Below are positions 53,866-64,000 of a stretch of DNA of 64,000 nt, piece after piece. The notes below the pieces were generated by a model, which had not been told where the DNA came from, searched no databases, and was given only the letters and a program-made list of their open reading frames with translations. The first letter of the stretch is position 1. The number at the start of each line of letters is the position of its first letter. Location of the stretch: contig CANLVD010000003.1 of the NCBI GenBank assembly GCA_947494445.1, positions 186,001 through 250,000 of the forward strand. Reading direction: 5' to 3'. Source of the stretch: an uncultured Paracoccaceae bacterium. GTDB taxonomy: Bacteria > Pseudomonadota > Alphaproteobacteria > Rhodobacterales > Rhodobacteraceae. The position numbers and the translations under genes are program-made.

Positions 53866-56195
53866 ATTGCCGCCGGATCGGGATCCACCAGTTTATCCTT
53901 CACCTGTTCCGCAAGATCAGTGAGTGAGAAGGGTTTTGCCAGAAAGCTCGCGTCTTTGAGTTCCGGGCCTGATTGATCGAAGGCCCCTTCGGCATAACCT
54001 GACATGAAGATCACAGGTGTCTGCGGGCGCGTTTGCAGCGCCTGGGTGATCCAGCCGGGACCATCCAGCCCCGGCATGATCACATCTGATAAAAACAGAT
54101 CCACATTAAGGTCGTCATCCTCAAGGATTTTCAACGCCTGATTGCCGTCCTCGGCTTCCAGAACCGTATAACCACGGAGCTGCAGGGCCCTGGCGGCAAA
54201 AGCCCGAACCGGCACCTCATCCTCAACCAGCAGAATTACACCACGGCCTGTCAAATCACGTGCTTTGATACCTTCAACAGCCCCATTGTCAGCCTTTGAG
54301 GCACCCGACTGGCTCACCTCTTCAGCTATCGGCAGATAGATTGAGAAAGTCGTCCCCACATTGGGCGTGCTGTCGCAGAAAATATACCCGCCGGTTTGCT
54401 TGACGATGCCATAGACCGTTGACAGTCCAAGCCCTGTGCCCTCGCCGATCCGTTTGGTGGTGAAGAACGGCTCAAACACCTTGCCGATCTTGTCGGGCGG
54501 GATGCCGACGCCATTGTCGCGTACCTCGATCTTGACGTATTGGCCAGGAATGATCTTGGCCTGATCGCGTTTGAGTTCGTCTTCCAGAACGAGGTTTTCC
54601 GCCGACAGAATGACATCTCCGCCGTCGCTCATGGCATCACGGGAATTCACCACAAGATTGACGATCACCTGCTCGAACTGACGCTCATCGACCCGAACCG
54701 GCCAAAGACCTTCATCTGCCTGAATGTCGAGGCTGACCTTGGCCCCCAGCAACCGGTTCAAAAGATGCGCCAGATCGTCCAGAACATCGGGCAGATGCAG
54801 GGTGATCGGGCGCAGGGTTTGTTTGCGGGAGAACGCAAGCAATTGCCGCACAAGCCCGGCCGCCCTAGTTGCGTTCTGGTGAATTTGCTTGAGGTCCCCG
54901 TGACTTGGATCACCGCGATCATGACGCAACAAAAGCAGATCACAATGGCCGCTGATGGCCGTCAGAAGGTTGTTAAAGTCATGGGCAACCCCGCCGGCCA
55001 GTTGGCCCACGGCCTGCATCTTCTGGCTTTGTACGAACTGTGCTTCCAGCGTTTTCAACTCTGTGGCATCAGAAATGGCTGCCAGGAGTGAAGGCTCGCC
55101 GTTAAAAACAACGCGTGTGAGGCTGACTTGCAGAAAGATTTCGCGATCATTGATCCGTCCGCGTGCAATCTCTGCGCGTCCCAGCGAGCGGCCTTTCATC
55201 GTATCTGATATCCGCTCCGGCAGGGACCTGCCCAACCCTTCGATCAAGCCAGCAAACTGGCGGCCAGGAACCGCCTGTGGCCCGAGCAGTCCGCGGGCGA
55301 TCTCATTGGCGACGATCAACTGTCCATCGGGTGAGATGCGCGCAAGCCCGACGGGCAGATCCTCCAGCAGTTCATCGGTCAAAAGGTTCGAGACTTCATC
55401 GGCATCGCATGGCGTGAAGAGCACATTCTCATAGCCGTTGTCCAAGGCCTTGATATAGGCCCGATAAGGTTTTTCGGGATCCAGGGTCGACGCGTGCAGG
55501 CCGCCATGGCGCAATGGCAAATCTGACAGGATGTCTTCCAGCCGACCAAACTCTGTTCCGAACACCTGATGCGCAGCTGCGTTTGCCCGCAGAACCGTCC
55601 CATTGGGATCCAGTTCCACCAACGGAAAGTCTTCCATCCATTCCGCATTAAAATCACTCACACCCGGCACGCGACCATCTGCGATGTGCCACAGCAGGCA
55701 TTTCCCCTCGACCGTCTGGGCCGTCAGATGCCTTACCTGTCCCTTGGAGGAGATATGCGTGGTGGCAATGCCAGAGGTCTTTGCCAATTGGGCCAGTCGA
55801 TAAACAACCTGATCTGCATCCTCGGTCAATTGCTGCAGGACCTGAGCAACATTGCCATCTTGGGCAAACAGTCTTTTGGCGACCCGATTGCGGGCCATGA
55901 TCTGCCCATCAAGACCTGTCAAGAAGGATGGATCAGGATGATTTTCGTAGAGCGTTTCAAATCCGTGGTTCGATGTCTCCCGTCGCATGAAAAACAGGTA
56001 CCAGACCACCGCCGCCGCAATGACCACCCCGACAAAAAGGTCGAGAAAGAGCAACAGGATGTTTACCGGAACTGTGTCGGAAAGTACCAGCAATGCGAGG
56101 GCTGTAATCACGCTCAAAGCCACGGCCAGCATCCGGCGTTTGATCACTTGGGGACGCTGTGTCGATGGAAAGGAAATCGGGCTCACATTCGGCAC
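53826..56195 (-). CDS. cckA: Hybrid histidine kinase CckA
   Basis: The 789-residue protein has two N-terminal membrane spans (about residues 20-70), PAS-like domains, the HisKA H-box [20 protein letters not shown] (about H403), a full ATPase domain ([17 protein letters not shown]), and a C-terminal receiver with phospho-acceptor near D701 ([12 protein letters not shown]). The order and H-box are those of CckA, which feeds ChpT and CtrA to control cell cycle, motility and gene transfer agents in Rhodobacterales. The start is GTG 56195 or, with better ribosome-site spacing, GTG 56186. Confidence 0.93.
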   Translation of the reverse strand: MPNVSPISFPSTQRPQVIKRRMLAVALSVITALALLVLSDTVPVNILLLFLDLFVGVVIAAAVVWYLFFMRRETSNHGFETLYENHPDPSFLTGLDGQIMARNRVAKRLFAQDGNVAQVLQQLTEDADQVVYRLAQLAKTSGIATTHISSKGQVRHLTAQTVEGKCLLWHIADGRVPGVSDFNAEWMEDFPLVELDPNGTVLRANAAAHQVFGTEFGRLEDILSDLPLRHGGLHASTLDPEKPYRAYIKALDNGYENVLFTPCDADEVSNLLTDELLEDLPVGLARISPDGQLIVANEIARGLLGPQAVPGRQFAGLIEGLGRSLPERISDTMKGRSLGRAEIARGRINDREIFLQVSLTRVVFNGEPSLLAAISDATELKTLEAQFVQSQKMQAVGQLAGGVAHDFNNLLTAISGHCDLLLLRHDRGDPSHGDLKQIHQNATRAAGLVRQLLAFSRKQTLRPITLHLPDVLDDLAHLLNRLLGAKVSLDIQADEGLWPVRVDERQFEQVIVNLVVNSRDAMSDGGDVILSAENLVLEDELKRDQAKIIPGQYVKIEVRDNGVGIPPDKIGKVFEPFFTTKRIGEGTGLGLSTVYGIVKQTGGYIFCDSTPNVGTTFSIYLPIAEEVSQSGASKADNGAVEGIKARDLTGRGVILLVEDEVPVRAFAARALQLRGYTVLEAEDGNQALKILEDDDLNVDLFLSDVIMPGLDGPGWITQALQTRPQTPVIFMSGYAEGAFDQSGPELKDASFLAKPFSLTDLAEQVKDKLVDPDPAAIHSGKDPFPATVS

Positions 56196-56292
56196 TCTTC
56201 TGCTTTTGGACGGGCGTCACCTTCTTGGGATCAATCCGTTAACGAAGTCTAAAGAATATCCTTAAAATCTTCGCGCATAGAGTGTGTTAGTG

Positions 56293-57471
56293 TCAAGTTA
56301 TCTCGCAGAAGTAGAAACCGTCGCCACCTGTCAGTGGCGAGAATGACTGGTGTTTCAGAAGGCTCAACTGAGGATTTCGTGACAGAAATCTCGCCGTCTG
56401 TATCTGGTTTTCCACATCAAGGATCGAGCAGGTGGCATAAACCAGTCGCCCACCGGGCCTTACGCAGGATACAGCCCGCCGCAAAATATCGCCTTGGACC
56501 TGAATCAAACGGTCCAGATCATCATCACTCAACCGCCATTTGCTGTCTGGGTTTCTGCGCCAGGCGCCAGACCCTGAACAGGGTGCATCGACCAACACCA
56601 GATCACAGGCACCTGCAAGTGATGGAAGTGCGCGTGTGTCAGTCAATTCCACCCGTAGATCCGCACGCCCTGCCCGTTCGGGAAGGTTTTTCATGCGGCC
56701 GGGATTGATGTCATGGGCAAGCAATCGGCCCTGCCCCTTCATAGCTGCCCCGAGAGCAAGGCTTTTGCCGCCCCCGCCCGCACAGTAATCCAGCACCGTC
56801 ATGCCGGGTCGGGCATCACAGGCAAGGGCGACCAGTTGTGACGACAGATCCTGCAATTCGACAAGACCGTTCCTGTAGGCCTTGGAGTTCTGAACCAGCC
56901 GCGGGTTCTCGGTCACGCGCAAAGCCGTCTCGCACTCCTCCGGCACAGCACATTCGATGCCGTCACGGGCAAGCAGATCGCGTGCAGCGTTCCGGTCAGC
57001 CTTGAGCGTGTTGACCCTAAGGTCTACCGGTGCCCGGTCGCGAAGGGCCAGAAGAATGTTTTCAAAATCCTCCCCCAGCGAGCGTTTCAGAGGTTCTTGC
57101 AGAAAATCGGGAAAATCCAGTTCAACCGGATACGGACCGCGTTCAGGCTCGTTGCAGATCCTCGCCAATTCATCGGCGCTGAGGGGCGCCGGCGCGTAGC
57201 CCTCACCTGTAAAATACTGCTCAACCGCGTCATTCTGATCGAGCAGATGAGCGATCACAAGGGCCCGGCCGGTATCGCTCCCCATGCGCCAGCCATAGGA
57301 GCGTTGTTTGCGCAGAATATCGAACACGATGTCACGCACAGCGGCCCGGTCCTTGGACCCGGCAAACCGGCTGGCACGCGCCCAACGGGTCAAGACCCGC
57401 TCTGCCGCGTCGCCGTCGATGATCAGATCCATCAACTCGGCTGCGGTGGACAGACGCGCGGCAGGCGTCAC
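56293..57471 (-). CDS. RsmB/NOP-family RNA (cytosine-5) methyltransferase
   Basis: The 392-residue protein has an N-terminal NusB-like helical domain and a SAM-binding domain (LDYCAGGGGKSLALG) with the catalytic cysteine in VDAPCSGSGAWRRNPD. It probably makes m5C in rRNA. The start is GTG 57471, giving the family opening MTPAARLSTAAELMD. It follows guaB by 38 bases and may be co-transcribed with it. Confidence 0.88.
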   Translation of the reverse strand: MTPAARLSTAAELMDLIIDGDAAERVLTRWARASRFAGSKDRAAVRDIVFDILRKQRSYGWRMGSDTGRALVIAHLLDQNDAVEQYFTGEGYAPAPLSADELARICNEPERGPYPVELDFPDFLQEPLKRSLGEDFENILLALRDRAPVDLRVNTLKADRNAARDLLARDGIECAVPEECETALRVTENPRLVQNSKAYRNGLVELQDLSSQLVALACDARPGMTVLDYCAGGGGKSLALGAAMKGQGRLLAHDINPGRMKNLPERAGRADLRVELTDTRALPSLAGACDLVLVDAPCSGSGAWRRNPDSKWRLSDDDLDRLIQVQGDILRRAVSCVRPGGRLVYATCSILDVENQIQTARFLSRNPQLSLLKHQSFSPLTGGDGFYFCEIT

Positions 57472-57509
57472 GAGGTCATACCATCCTGCATGCTCATGAC
57501 ATCGGGCCC

Positions 57510-59072
<1,563 letters not shown>

Positions 59073-59109
59073 TCACTCTGCGCCCAAACAAGCTGACCGG
59101 GACGGATGA

Positions 59110-60066
59110 ATGACCAAGCACGGATATGAGAGCGGCCGCCTGAACCTGCCATTTGTGGGGATCGCGACATTTGCCAAGAAACCCTACGTGGCGGACTGGG
59201 CCGGGGCCGAGGCGGATGTGGCCATCATCGGAGCACCTTTTGATTTTGGCACCCAGTACAGGTCTGGTGCTCGGTTCGGGCCTCGCGGAGTGCGAGAAGC
59301 CTCGACCCTGTTTTCCTTCGGCCATGCGGGCGCTTATGACCATGAGGACGATCAGACCTATCTGGGTGAGGATGTGCGCATTGTTGATTTCGGTGATGCT
59401 GACATCGTGCACACGGACACCGAGACCAGTCATGCCAACATCGAGACCGCTGTTCGGGCCGCCCGAAACATCGGCGCCCTGCCGGTTGTTATCGGTGGCG
59501 ATCATTCGGTCAACATTCCCTGCATCCGTGCCTTTGACGATGCAAAACCGTTTCATCTGCTGCAGATCGATGCCCATCTGGATTTTGTGGATGAACGGCA
59601 CGGCGTGCGCCACGGCCATGGCAACCCAATGCGCCGCGCGGCTGAGAAGAACTATGTCACCGGGTTGACGCAAGTGGGCATTCGCAATGTGTCCTCAACT
59701 GCCAAGGAGGGCTATGAGGCCGCACGCGCCATGGGCTCGGACATTCTGTCGGTGCGACAGGCACGTGCACTTGGACCCGAAGGTCTTGTGGCCCGCGTGC
59801 CCGAGGGCGCCGATCTATACGTCACTATCGATATTGACGCGTTCTGCCCCTCCATTGCACCGGGAACAGGCACGCCCAGCCATGGCGGGTTCCTGTATTA
59901 TGATGTGCTTGAAATTCTCCAGCACGTGGCAAAACGCAACAGGATCATCGGTATTGATCTGGTGGAAGTTGCACCGGATTATGACCCGACTGGATCGACG
60001 CAAATCCTTGCCGCCCAATTGCTGATGAACTTTCTTGGGTTCATCTTTGCGGCCCGTAATGCCTAG
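59110..60066 (+). CDS. speB: Agmatinase-family ureohydrolase
   Basis: The 318-residue protein shows the binuclear-manganese ligands GGDHSV (H132), DAHLD (D154, H156, D158) and TIDIDAF (D241, D243) of the arginase/agmatinase family. The usual aspartate after the last motif (DxDxxDP) is a cysteine here ([17 protein letters not shown]246). Agmatinase would make putrescine and urea, but guanidinobutyrase or a guanidine-type hydrolase cannot be excluded. It stands alone, convergent with rlmE by a few bases. Confidence 0.83.
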   Translation: MTKHGYESGRLNLPFVGIATFAKKPYVADWAGAEADVAIIGAPFDFGTQYRSGARFGPRGVREASTLFSFGHAGAYDHEDDQTYLGEDVRIVDFGDADIVHTDTETSHANIETAVRAARNIGALPVVIGGDHSVNIPCIRAFDDAKPFHLLQIDAHLDFVDERHGVRHGHGNPMRRAAEKNYVTGLTQVGIRNVSSTAKEGYEAARAMGSDILSVRQARALGPEGLVARVPEGADLYVTIDIDAFCPSIAPGTGTPSHGGFLYYDVLEILQHVAKRNRIIGIDLVEVAPDYDPTGSTQILAAQLLMNFLGFIFAARNA

Positions 60067-60779
60067 TCCTGCGGCAGACCTCTGAAACCAGTGGCCACCA
60101 GAAACTTCTCTGAACTGTCAGAGCGGCTTGCTGGTGGCTTGAAATGCGTGGTCTTGGTGAAGTTCTTCTTCAGAAGGTTCAGCACTTCCACTTCGGCCCC
60201 ACCTGCCAGCACCTTGGCAACAAAGGTGCCACCCTCATCCAGCACATCACAGGCAAAGAGGGCCGCAGCCTCTACAAGGGCAATGATCCGCAAATGGTCG
60301 GTTTGCTTGTGGCCTGAACTGGCCGCAGCCATGTCCGAGAGCACCACATCGGCCTGACCGTTCAGCCATTCTTTGACCTTGTCGTCTGCACCCTCTTCCA
60401 GAAAATCCAGCACATGCAGGTCTGCCCCGGCAATCGGTTCAACCTCCTGCAGGTCAATACCCAGCACATGGCCCTGCTTCTTGCCGCGTTTCAGACCTTC
60501 GGCATTCACCCGGTCGGTGGCAATCTGGCACCAGCCGCCCGGGGCGCACCCCAGATCGACCACGCGAGCGCCGGGAACCAGAAACCGGTATTTGTCGTCG
60601 ATTTCCTTGATCTTGTAGGCCGCCCGGCCCCGGTAGCCGTCTTTCTTGGCCTGGGCCACATATGGATCATTCAACTGCCGCTGCAGCCAAAGTGTTGAGG
60701 ACAGCTTGCGCCCCTTGGCCGACTTGACCCGCACTTTCAGATCACGCTGCCCGCGCCCGGAGGTTCGCCGTTCGGTCAA
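60063..60779 (-). CDS. rlmE: 23S rRNA 2'-O-ribose methyltransferase RlmE (FtsJ)
   Basis: The core matches Fts[21 protein letters not shown], the SAM motif [15 protein letters not shown] and the catalytic LSDMAA and FVAKVL segments. It methylates U2552 of 23S rRNA. The start is placed at a TTG at 60779 that overlaps the ppx stop (TTGA); the in-frame ATG at 60893 lies deep inside the upstream gene. Length is then 238 residues, close to the family. Coupled translation with ppx is likely. Confidence 0.85.
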   Translation of the reverse strand: MTERRTSGRGQRDLKVRVKSAKGRKLSSTLWLQRQLNDPYVAQAKKDGYRGRAAYKIKEIDDKYRFLVPGARVVDLGCAPGGWCQIATDRVNAEGLKRGKKQGHVLGIDLQEVEPIAGADLHVLDFLEEGADDKVKEWLNGQADVVLSDMAAASSGHKQTDHLRIIALVEAAALFACDVLDEGGTFVAKVLAGGAEVEVLNLLKKNFTKTTHFKPPASRSDSSEKFLVATGFRGLPQD

Positions 60780-61918
60780 GTTGAAAGCCCTTTGTTGGCA
60801 GCAGCCTTTGCGGCTGCGTGGTGACTCATCATTGAATAGAGCATTCCTTCGCGCAGGCCGCGATCGGCCACGCGCAGGCGCTGCGTCGGCCATATACGCA
60901 ACAACGTCTGAAGAATTGCAGAACCTGCTATGATAAGTTTCGCGCGGTCCCGTCCAATGGCCGGATCATTCAGGCGCGCCTCGGGCCCCAGTGAGACAAG
61001 ACGGGATACAACCGCTTCGATCTGTTCTGCGGACATGGTGATGCCATCGACCTTGCGCCGGTCATAACGCTTCAAACCAAGATGGGCCGCGGCCACGGTG
61101 GTGACCGTCCCGGAAGTTCCGATCATCTGAAACCTTTCCGGATCAGACAGGATATCAAGATCATTATAGGGCACGAAATTCTGCAATTGCTCTTCGAAAT
61201 ACCACGACATCAGTGCAAAGCGCGCACTTTCGTCGAGAACATCGTCAAAACGTTCGTTAAGCGTGGCAACACCCAGCGGCACCGAGATGAAATCGACCAC
61301 GCGCGCGCCTGTTGTTTCCACCGCCTCGACGCGGGGATCAAGCCGCAGTTTCATCACCGCGCGCTGACGGTGTTGCGGATCGATGTGAGAGATGTCCATC
61401 CAGACAAGCTCTGTCGACCCACCGCCGATGTCGAAGACCAGCAGCTGATCCGCGCGTTTGGACACCAGAGGCGCGCAGGAAACAACGGCCAGACGTGCCT
61501 CTTCTTCCGGGGCGATCACTTCCAGATCAAGTCCGGTGCGGGATTTGACCAGAGACAGGAACTTCCCACCATTTGATGCACGCCGGCAGGCCTCTGTTGC
61601 GACCAGCCTCTGGGCCACGACATTCTGGCGACTGAGTTTGGAGGAACAGACTTTCAAAGCCCCGACTGTGCGCTCGATGGCTGCGCGCGACAGGGATCCT
61701 GTCCGCTCGATATCCGGTCCCAACCGAACCGTCTTGGCGAATGCATCAATGATGCGGAAATGCGCACCCTCAGGCCGGGCGATCAGCATCCGGCACGAAT
61801 TTGTTCCGAGATCCAGCGCGGCAAAAAGCTCGCCCTGGCTCTGCGCAGGGGGTCGGCCACCGCGTTTGCGGGGTCGGATTATAGCGTCCTGCGCAGGTCG
61901 AGTGGGATCCTGCGCCAT
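60776..61918 (-). CDS. Ppx/GppA phosphatase-family protein
   Basis: The 380-residue protein has the ASKHA motifs [15 protein letters not shown] and [13 protein letters not shown] of exopolyphosphatase/guanosine pentaphosphatase. It would degrade polyphosphate or pppGpp. It is shorter than E. coli Ppx, lacking a C-terminal HD domain, as in many alphaproteobacteria. It is the first gene of a pair with rlmE. Confidence 0.88.
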   Translation of the reverse strand: MAQDPTRPAQDAIIRPRKRGGRPPAQSQGELFAALDLGTNSCRMLIARPEGAHFRIIDAFAKTVRLGPDIERTGSLSRAAIERTVGALKVCSSKLSRQNVVAQRLVATEACRRASNGGKFLSLVKSRTGLDLEVIAPEEEARLAVVSCAPLVSKRADQLLVFDIGGGSTELVWMDISHIDPQHRQRAVMKLRLDPRVEAVETTGARVVDFISVPLGVATLNERFDDVLDESARFALMSWYFEEQLQNFVPYNDLDILSDPERFQMIGTSGTVTTVAAAHLGLKRYDRRKVDGITMSAEQIEAVVSRLVSLGPEARLNDPAIGRDRAKLIIAGSAILQTLLRIWPTQRLRVADRGLREGMLYSMMSHHAAAKAAANKGLST

Positions 61919-62009
61919 GTGTGTACCGTGTCATATGTCCGTAACGTCACTGTCACGGCTCTTTGAGGTCACGCTACGCGCCAAATCCGATTGATGCAAG
62001 TCCGCTGCG

Positions 62010-62897
62010 TCAGGCCACGGCACCGCCTGCGACCTGTGCAAAGGGCTGGGCTTCGAAACCCAGGGTTCGCACGATGTCATAAGTCAGATTGGGGTTGTTG
62101 AGGGTGTAGAAATGCAGATGCGGCACGCCCTCGCGCAGAAGTTGATCACAGTGCTCAGTTGCTATCGCAGTGGCTAGAAGTTGATGTTCATCCGCTGTCT
62201 GGGTGTTGCCAAAGGCCTTGCGCAGCCAGTCCGGCACTGTTGCTCCACAACGTTCGGCGAAACCGGACATCTTGTCGAAGTTTTCTATTGGCAGGATGCC
62301 CGGGTGGATCGGGATGGTGACCCCGGCTTTCACAGCGCGGTCTCGGAAGCGCAGAAATGTCTCGGCCTCGAACACGAACTGGCTGATGGCCGAGGTTGCA
62401 CCGGCATCCTGTTTGGCCAACAGCATCTTGATGTCGGCATCGGCGTCCGCGGCCTCAGGATGAGGTTCCGGATAAGCGGATACGGCAATATTTGACCAGC
62501 CATCCCTGGCCAATGCGCTGACAAGTTCAACAGATCCCGAGAACCCATCAGGGTGCGGCGTGAACCGCCCTGCACCTTTTGGTGCATCACCGCGCAGCGC
62601 CACGATCCTTGTGACCCCGCTCTGCCGATACTTTCGCGCCATTATGAGAGTATCTTCACGGCTTGTACCGACACAGGTCAGATGACCTGCCACGGCAAGC
62701 CGCGCACGGTCACGAATGGTTTTGATCGCGGCAACGGTGCGGTCCCGCGTGGTGCCTCCTGCGCCATATGTGACGGAAACAAACTGCGGCACCAAAGGCG
62801 CAAGCCGTTCCACAGAGCGCCACAGGCGCAATGTTGCTTCAGTAGATTGTGGTGGAAAAAACTCGAACGAAATCGTTCGCTGGTCAGCGTTGGTCAT
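62010..62897 (-). CDS. metF: 5,10-methylenetetrahydrofolate reductase
   Basis: The 295-residue TIM-barrel flavoprotein has MetF features: ISFEFFPPQS, the FAD/THF loop TYGAGGTTRDRT and ALRGDAPKG. It makes methyl-THF for methionine synthesis. ATG 62897 is chosen since the family starts just before SFEFFPP; the frame extends to 63014 without a plausible site. Confidence 0.95.
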   Translation of the reverse strand: MTNADQRTISFEFFPPQSTEATLRLWRSVERLAPLVPQFVSVTYGAGGTTRDRTVAAIKTIRDRARLAVAGHLTCVGTSREDTLIMARKYRQSGVTRIVALRGDAPKGAGRFTPHPDGFSGSVELVSALARDGWSNIAVSAYPEPHPEAADADADIKMLLAKQDAGATSAISQFVFEAETFLRFRDRAVKAGVTIPIHPGILPIENFDKMSGFAERCGATVPDWLRKAFGNTQTADEHQLLATAIATEHCDQLLREGVPHLHFYTLNNPNLTYDIVRTLGFEAQPFAQVAGGAVA

Positions 62898-63112
62898 GAG
62901 CGTCGGTCCTATACCGTCAAAGCGTTTTGCTGCTGCGACTATAGCAGTTGGCAAGCGACCCATCAACGCGTAAAAGCGACCTCGATGCCGTTGAGTGGCA
63001 AAAACTTGAGCCATTTGCGTCGCAACTCTCGCTCACCATGTCGCTGGCAATCCATAGCTTGGGTTACGGCTGCCATATTGAGCGCAAAGACTTGAAGATC
63101 AGGAGACCGATC

Positions 63113-63409
63113 ATGGCCGACGTCACTGTTGTTTATTGGCGCGATATTCCCGCCCAGATCATTGTGGGCAAAGGCCGTCGTGGGGCCAAGCAGCAATTGG
63201 CAGAACGCTTTGAACAGGCCATCGATCGCTGTGCCATGAAAATCGGCGCACGCGATTCAGATGCCTATCTGGCAGAGTGGCGCAAGGCCCCACCCTACCC
63301 GGTCGAAGGTGACGCGCAGGATGTCGTAAAATCCGAAGCCGCGCGTCTGGAAGACGAATACGATGCCGAGAAGATCAAGGCATTGATCGCAAATGATGGT
63401 TGGGCCTGA
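63113..63409 (+). CDS. 'Virulence factor' family protein
   Basis: The 98-residue protein MADVTVVYWRDIPAQIIVGKGRRGAK has the pattern of the Pfam 'Virulence_fact' family, a misleading name for a small alpha/beta protein of unknown role. ATG 63113 follows AGGAG. It is divergent from metF and starts an operon with the second MTHFR-like gene, a recurrent alphaproteobacterial neighbourhood tied to one-carbon metabolism. Confidence 0.75.
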   Translation: MADVTVVYWRDIPAQIIVGKGRRGAKQQLAERFEQAIDRCAMKIGARDSDAYLAEWRKAPPYPVEGDAQDVVKSEAARLEDEYDAEKIKALIANDGWA

Positions 63410-63442
63410 GGCCCGGACCCGGTGACAGATTGGAGATCATGG

Positions 63443-64000
63443 ATGGCAAGCATTCTTCCCTTTGGTCGCAAGGCAAAGCAGACCGACACCCTGACCGGGT
63501 CCAGCGATGTGGCTGGCTTCATCGAGAACTTCTCGATTGAAGTGATGCCGCGCACCGCCGAAAAGGTTGCCTCGTTCAAGGATATCCTGCCCAATGGGAC
63601 CCGCGTCTACATTGCGCATATCGACGGCACGCCGATCGAAGACATGCTGGCCACAGCCAAGCGGATCACGGAGGAAGGCTTTCCGGTCATGCCGCATTTC
63701 CCGGCGCGGATCATTGCTGACAAGGCAATGCTCGGGGACTGGATCCAACGCTACGCTGACCTAGGCATCGATCAGGCGCTGCTGCTGGGTGGCGGGCTTG
63801 ATGCTCCTAAAGGTGATTTCCACTCGTCCATGCAGTTGATGGACAGCGGCCTCTTCGATGCCCACGGCTTCAAACGCCTTCACGTAGCAGGACATCCCGA
63901 GGGCAACCGCGACATCGACAAGGATGGTGGCGAGGCTGTGGTTATGGAGGCTCTGCGCTGGAAGCAGGAATTCAAAAACCGGACAGATGCGGAAATGGCG
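63443..64000 (+). CDS. Second methylenetetrahydrofolate reductase-like protein (3'-truncated by window)
   Basis: The frame is open from ATG 63443 to the window end (186 codons). It opens MASILPFGRKAKQTDTLTG and contains NFSIEVMPRTAEKVASFKD and the segments VMPHFPARII and LLLGGGLDAPKGDF, a pattern of the MetF-related family distinct from classical MetF. I infer binding of methyl- or methylene-THF. The gene is downstream of the virulence-factor family gene in one operon and close to metF. A pterin-binding methyltransferase gene would be expected next, outside the window. Confidence 0.7.
   Translation, partial: MASILPFGRKAKQTDTLTGSSDVAGFIENFSIEVMPRTAEKVASFKDILPNGTRVYIAHIDGTPIEDMLATAKRITEEGFPVMPHFPARIIADKAMLGDWIQRYADLGIDQALLLGGGLDAPKGDFHSSMQLMDSGLFDAHGFKRLHVAGHPEGNRDIDKDGGEAVVMEALRWKQEFKNRTDAEMA

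Overview
The window reads as chromosomal DNA of a Rhodobacterales/Roseobacter-group alphaproteobacterium. The evidence is the gene content (TrgA/TrgB with CysK, DUF1476 zeta subunit, DUF6314, DUF1638, a stand-alone corrinoid methyltransferase system, CckA, VPLPA-type sorting signal, eukaryotic-type NADP isocitrate dehydrogenase), the alphaproteobacterial SOS box (GTTC-N7-GTTC) in front of recA, and moderately GC-rich codon use. I see no integrase, transposase, phage block or CRISPR array; this is mostly ordinary chromosomal background with several interesting small operons.

Layout. 1-7.3 kb: a lipid/oxidative-stress block: FAD oxidoreductase (cut by the window edge), DUF1365, Cfa-like methyltransferase, TrgA and an MFS carrier run rightward. 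They meet a leftward operon of a ChrR-like cupin protein, a DUF6134 protein and an SDR. The leftward operon has a good match to a Rhodobacter RpoE (singlet-oxygen sigma factor) promoter. 7.3-9.8 kb: trgB, cysK and tRNA-Ser. 10.2-16.3 kb: a complete peptide/opine-type ABC importer. 16.4-24.2 kb: VPLPA-CTERM protein, bioY, DUF6314, purB, glutathione peroxidase, animal-type haem peroxidase, two small secreted/hypothetical genes and the ATP synthase zeta inhibitor. 24.4-26.1 kb: purC-purS-purQ. 26.1-29.9 kb: dctB-dctD-like two-component pair and a DUF5671 membrane protein. 30.1-33.0 kb: leftward sufE, homocysteine methyltransferase, corrinoid protein and DUF1638, probably part of a split methionine synthase. 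33.2-35.4 kb: lipoprotein, rnd, small periplasmic protein, tRNA-Asn with a very strong terminator. 35.6-38.6 kb: pcaD-pcaB and an MBL hydrolase. 38.7-43.7 kb: orphan histidine kinase, then a leftward operon of cupin, TAXI binding protein, acyl-CoA dehydrogenase and phosphotransferase. 43.9-47.4 kb: rplM-rpsI, thioesterase, ctaA, trmJ-like. 47.6-53.1 kb: icd, DUF1330, alaS, recA. 53.3-60.1 kb: sulfotransferase-like gene, cckA, guaB with a RsmB-family methyltransferase, agmatinase-like. 60.1-64 kb: ppx/gppA-rlmE, metF, and divergently a 'virulence factor' family protein followed by a second MTHFR-like gene that runs off the end.

How the parts fit. Three ideas tie genes together. First, the left block looks like a membrane-lipid and redox response unit under an extracytoplasmic-stress sigma factor; its ChrR-like member has lost all zinc-anti-sigma ligands but keeps the cupin site. 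Second, one-carbon/methionine genes occur at two places (30-33 kb and 62-64 kb), consistent with the split cobalamin methionine synthase of roseobacters. Third, the operon at 40-43.7 kb couples an uptake protein to an acyl-CoA dehydrogenase and a kinase in the way ACAD11 and the levulinate (Lva) pathway couple them, suggesting hydroxy-acid catabolism. All functional names come from reading motifs in the translated sequence; no database search was run.
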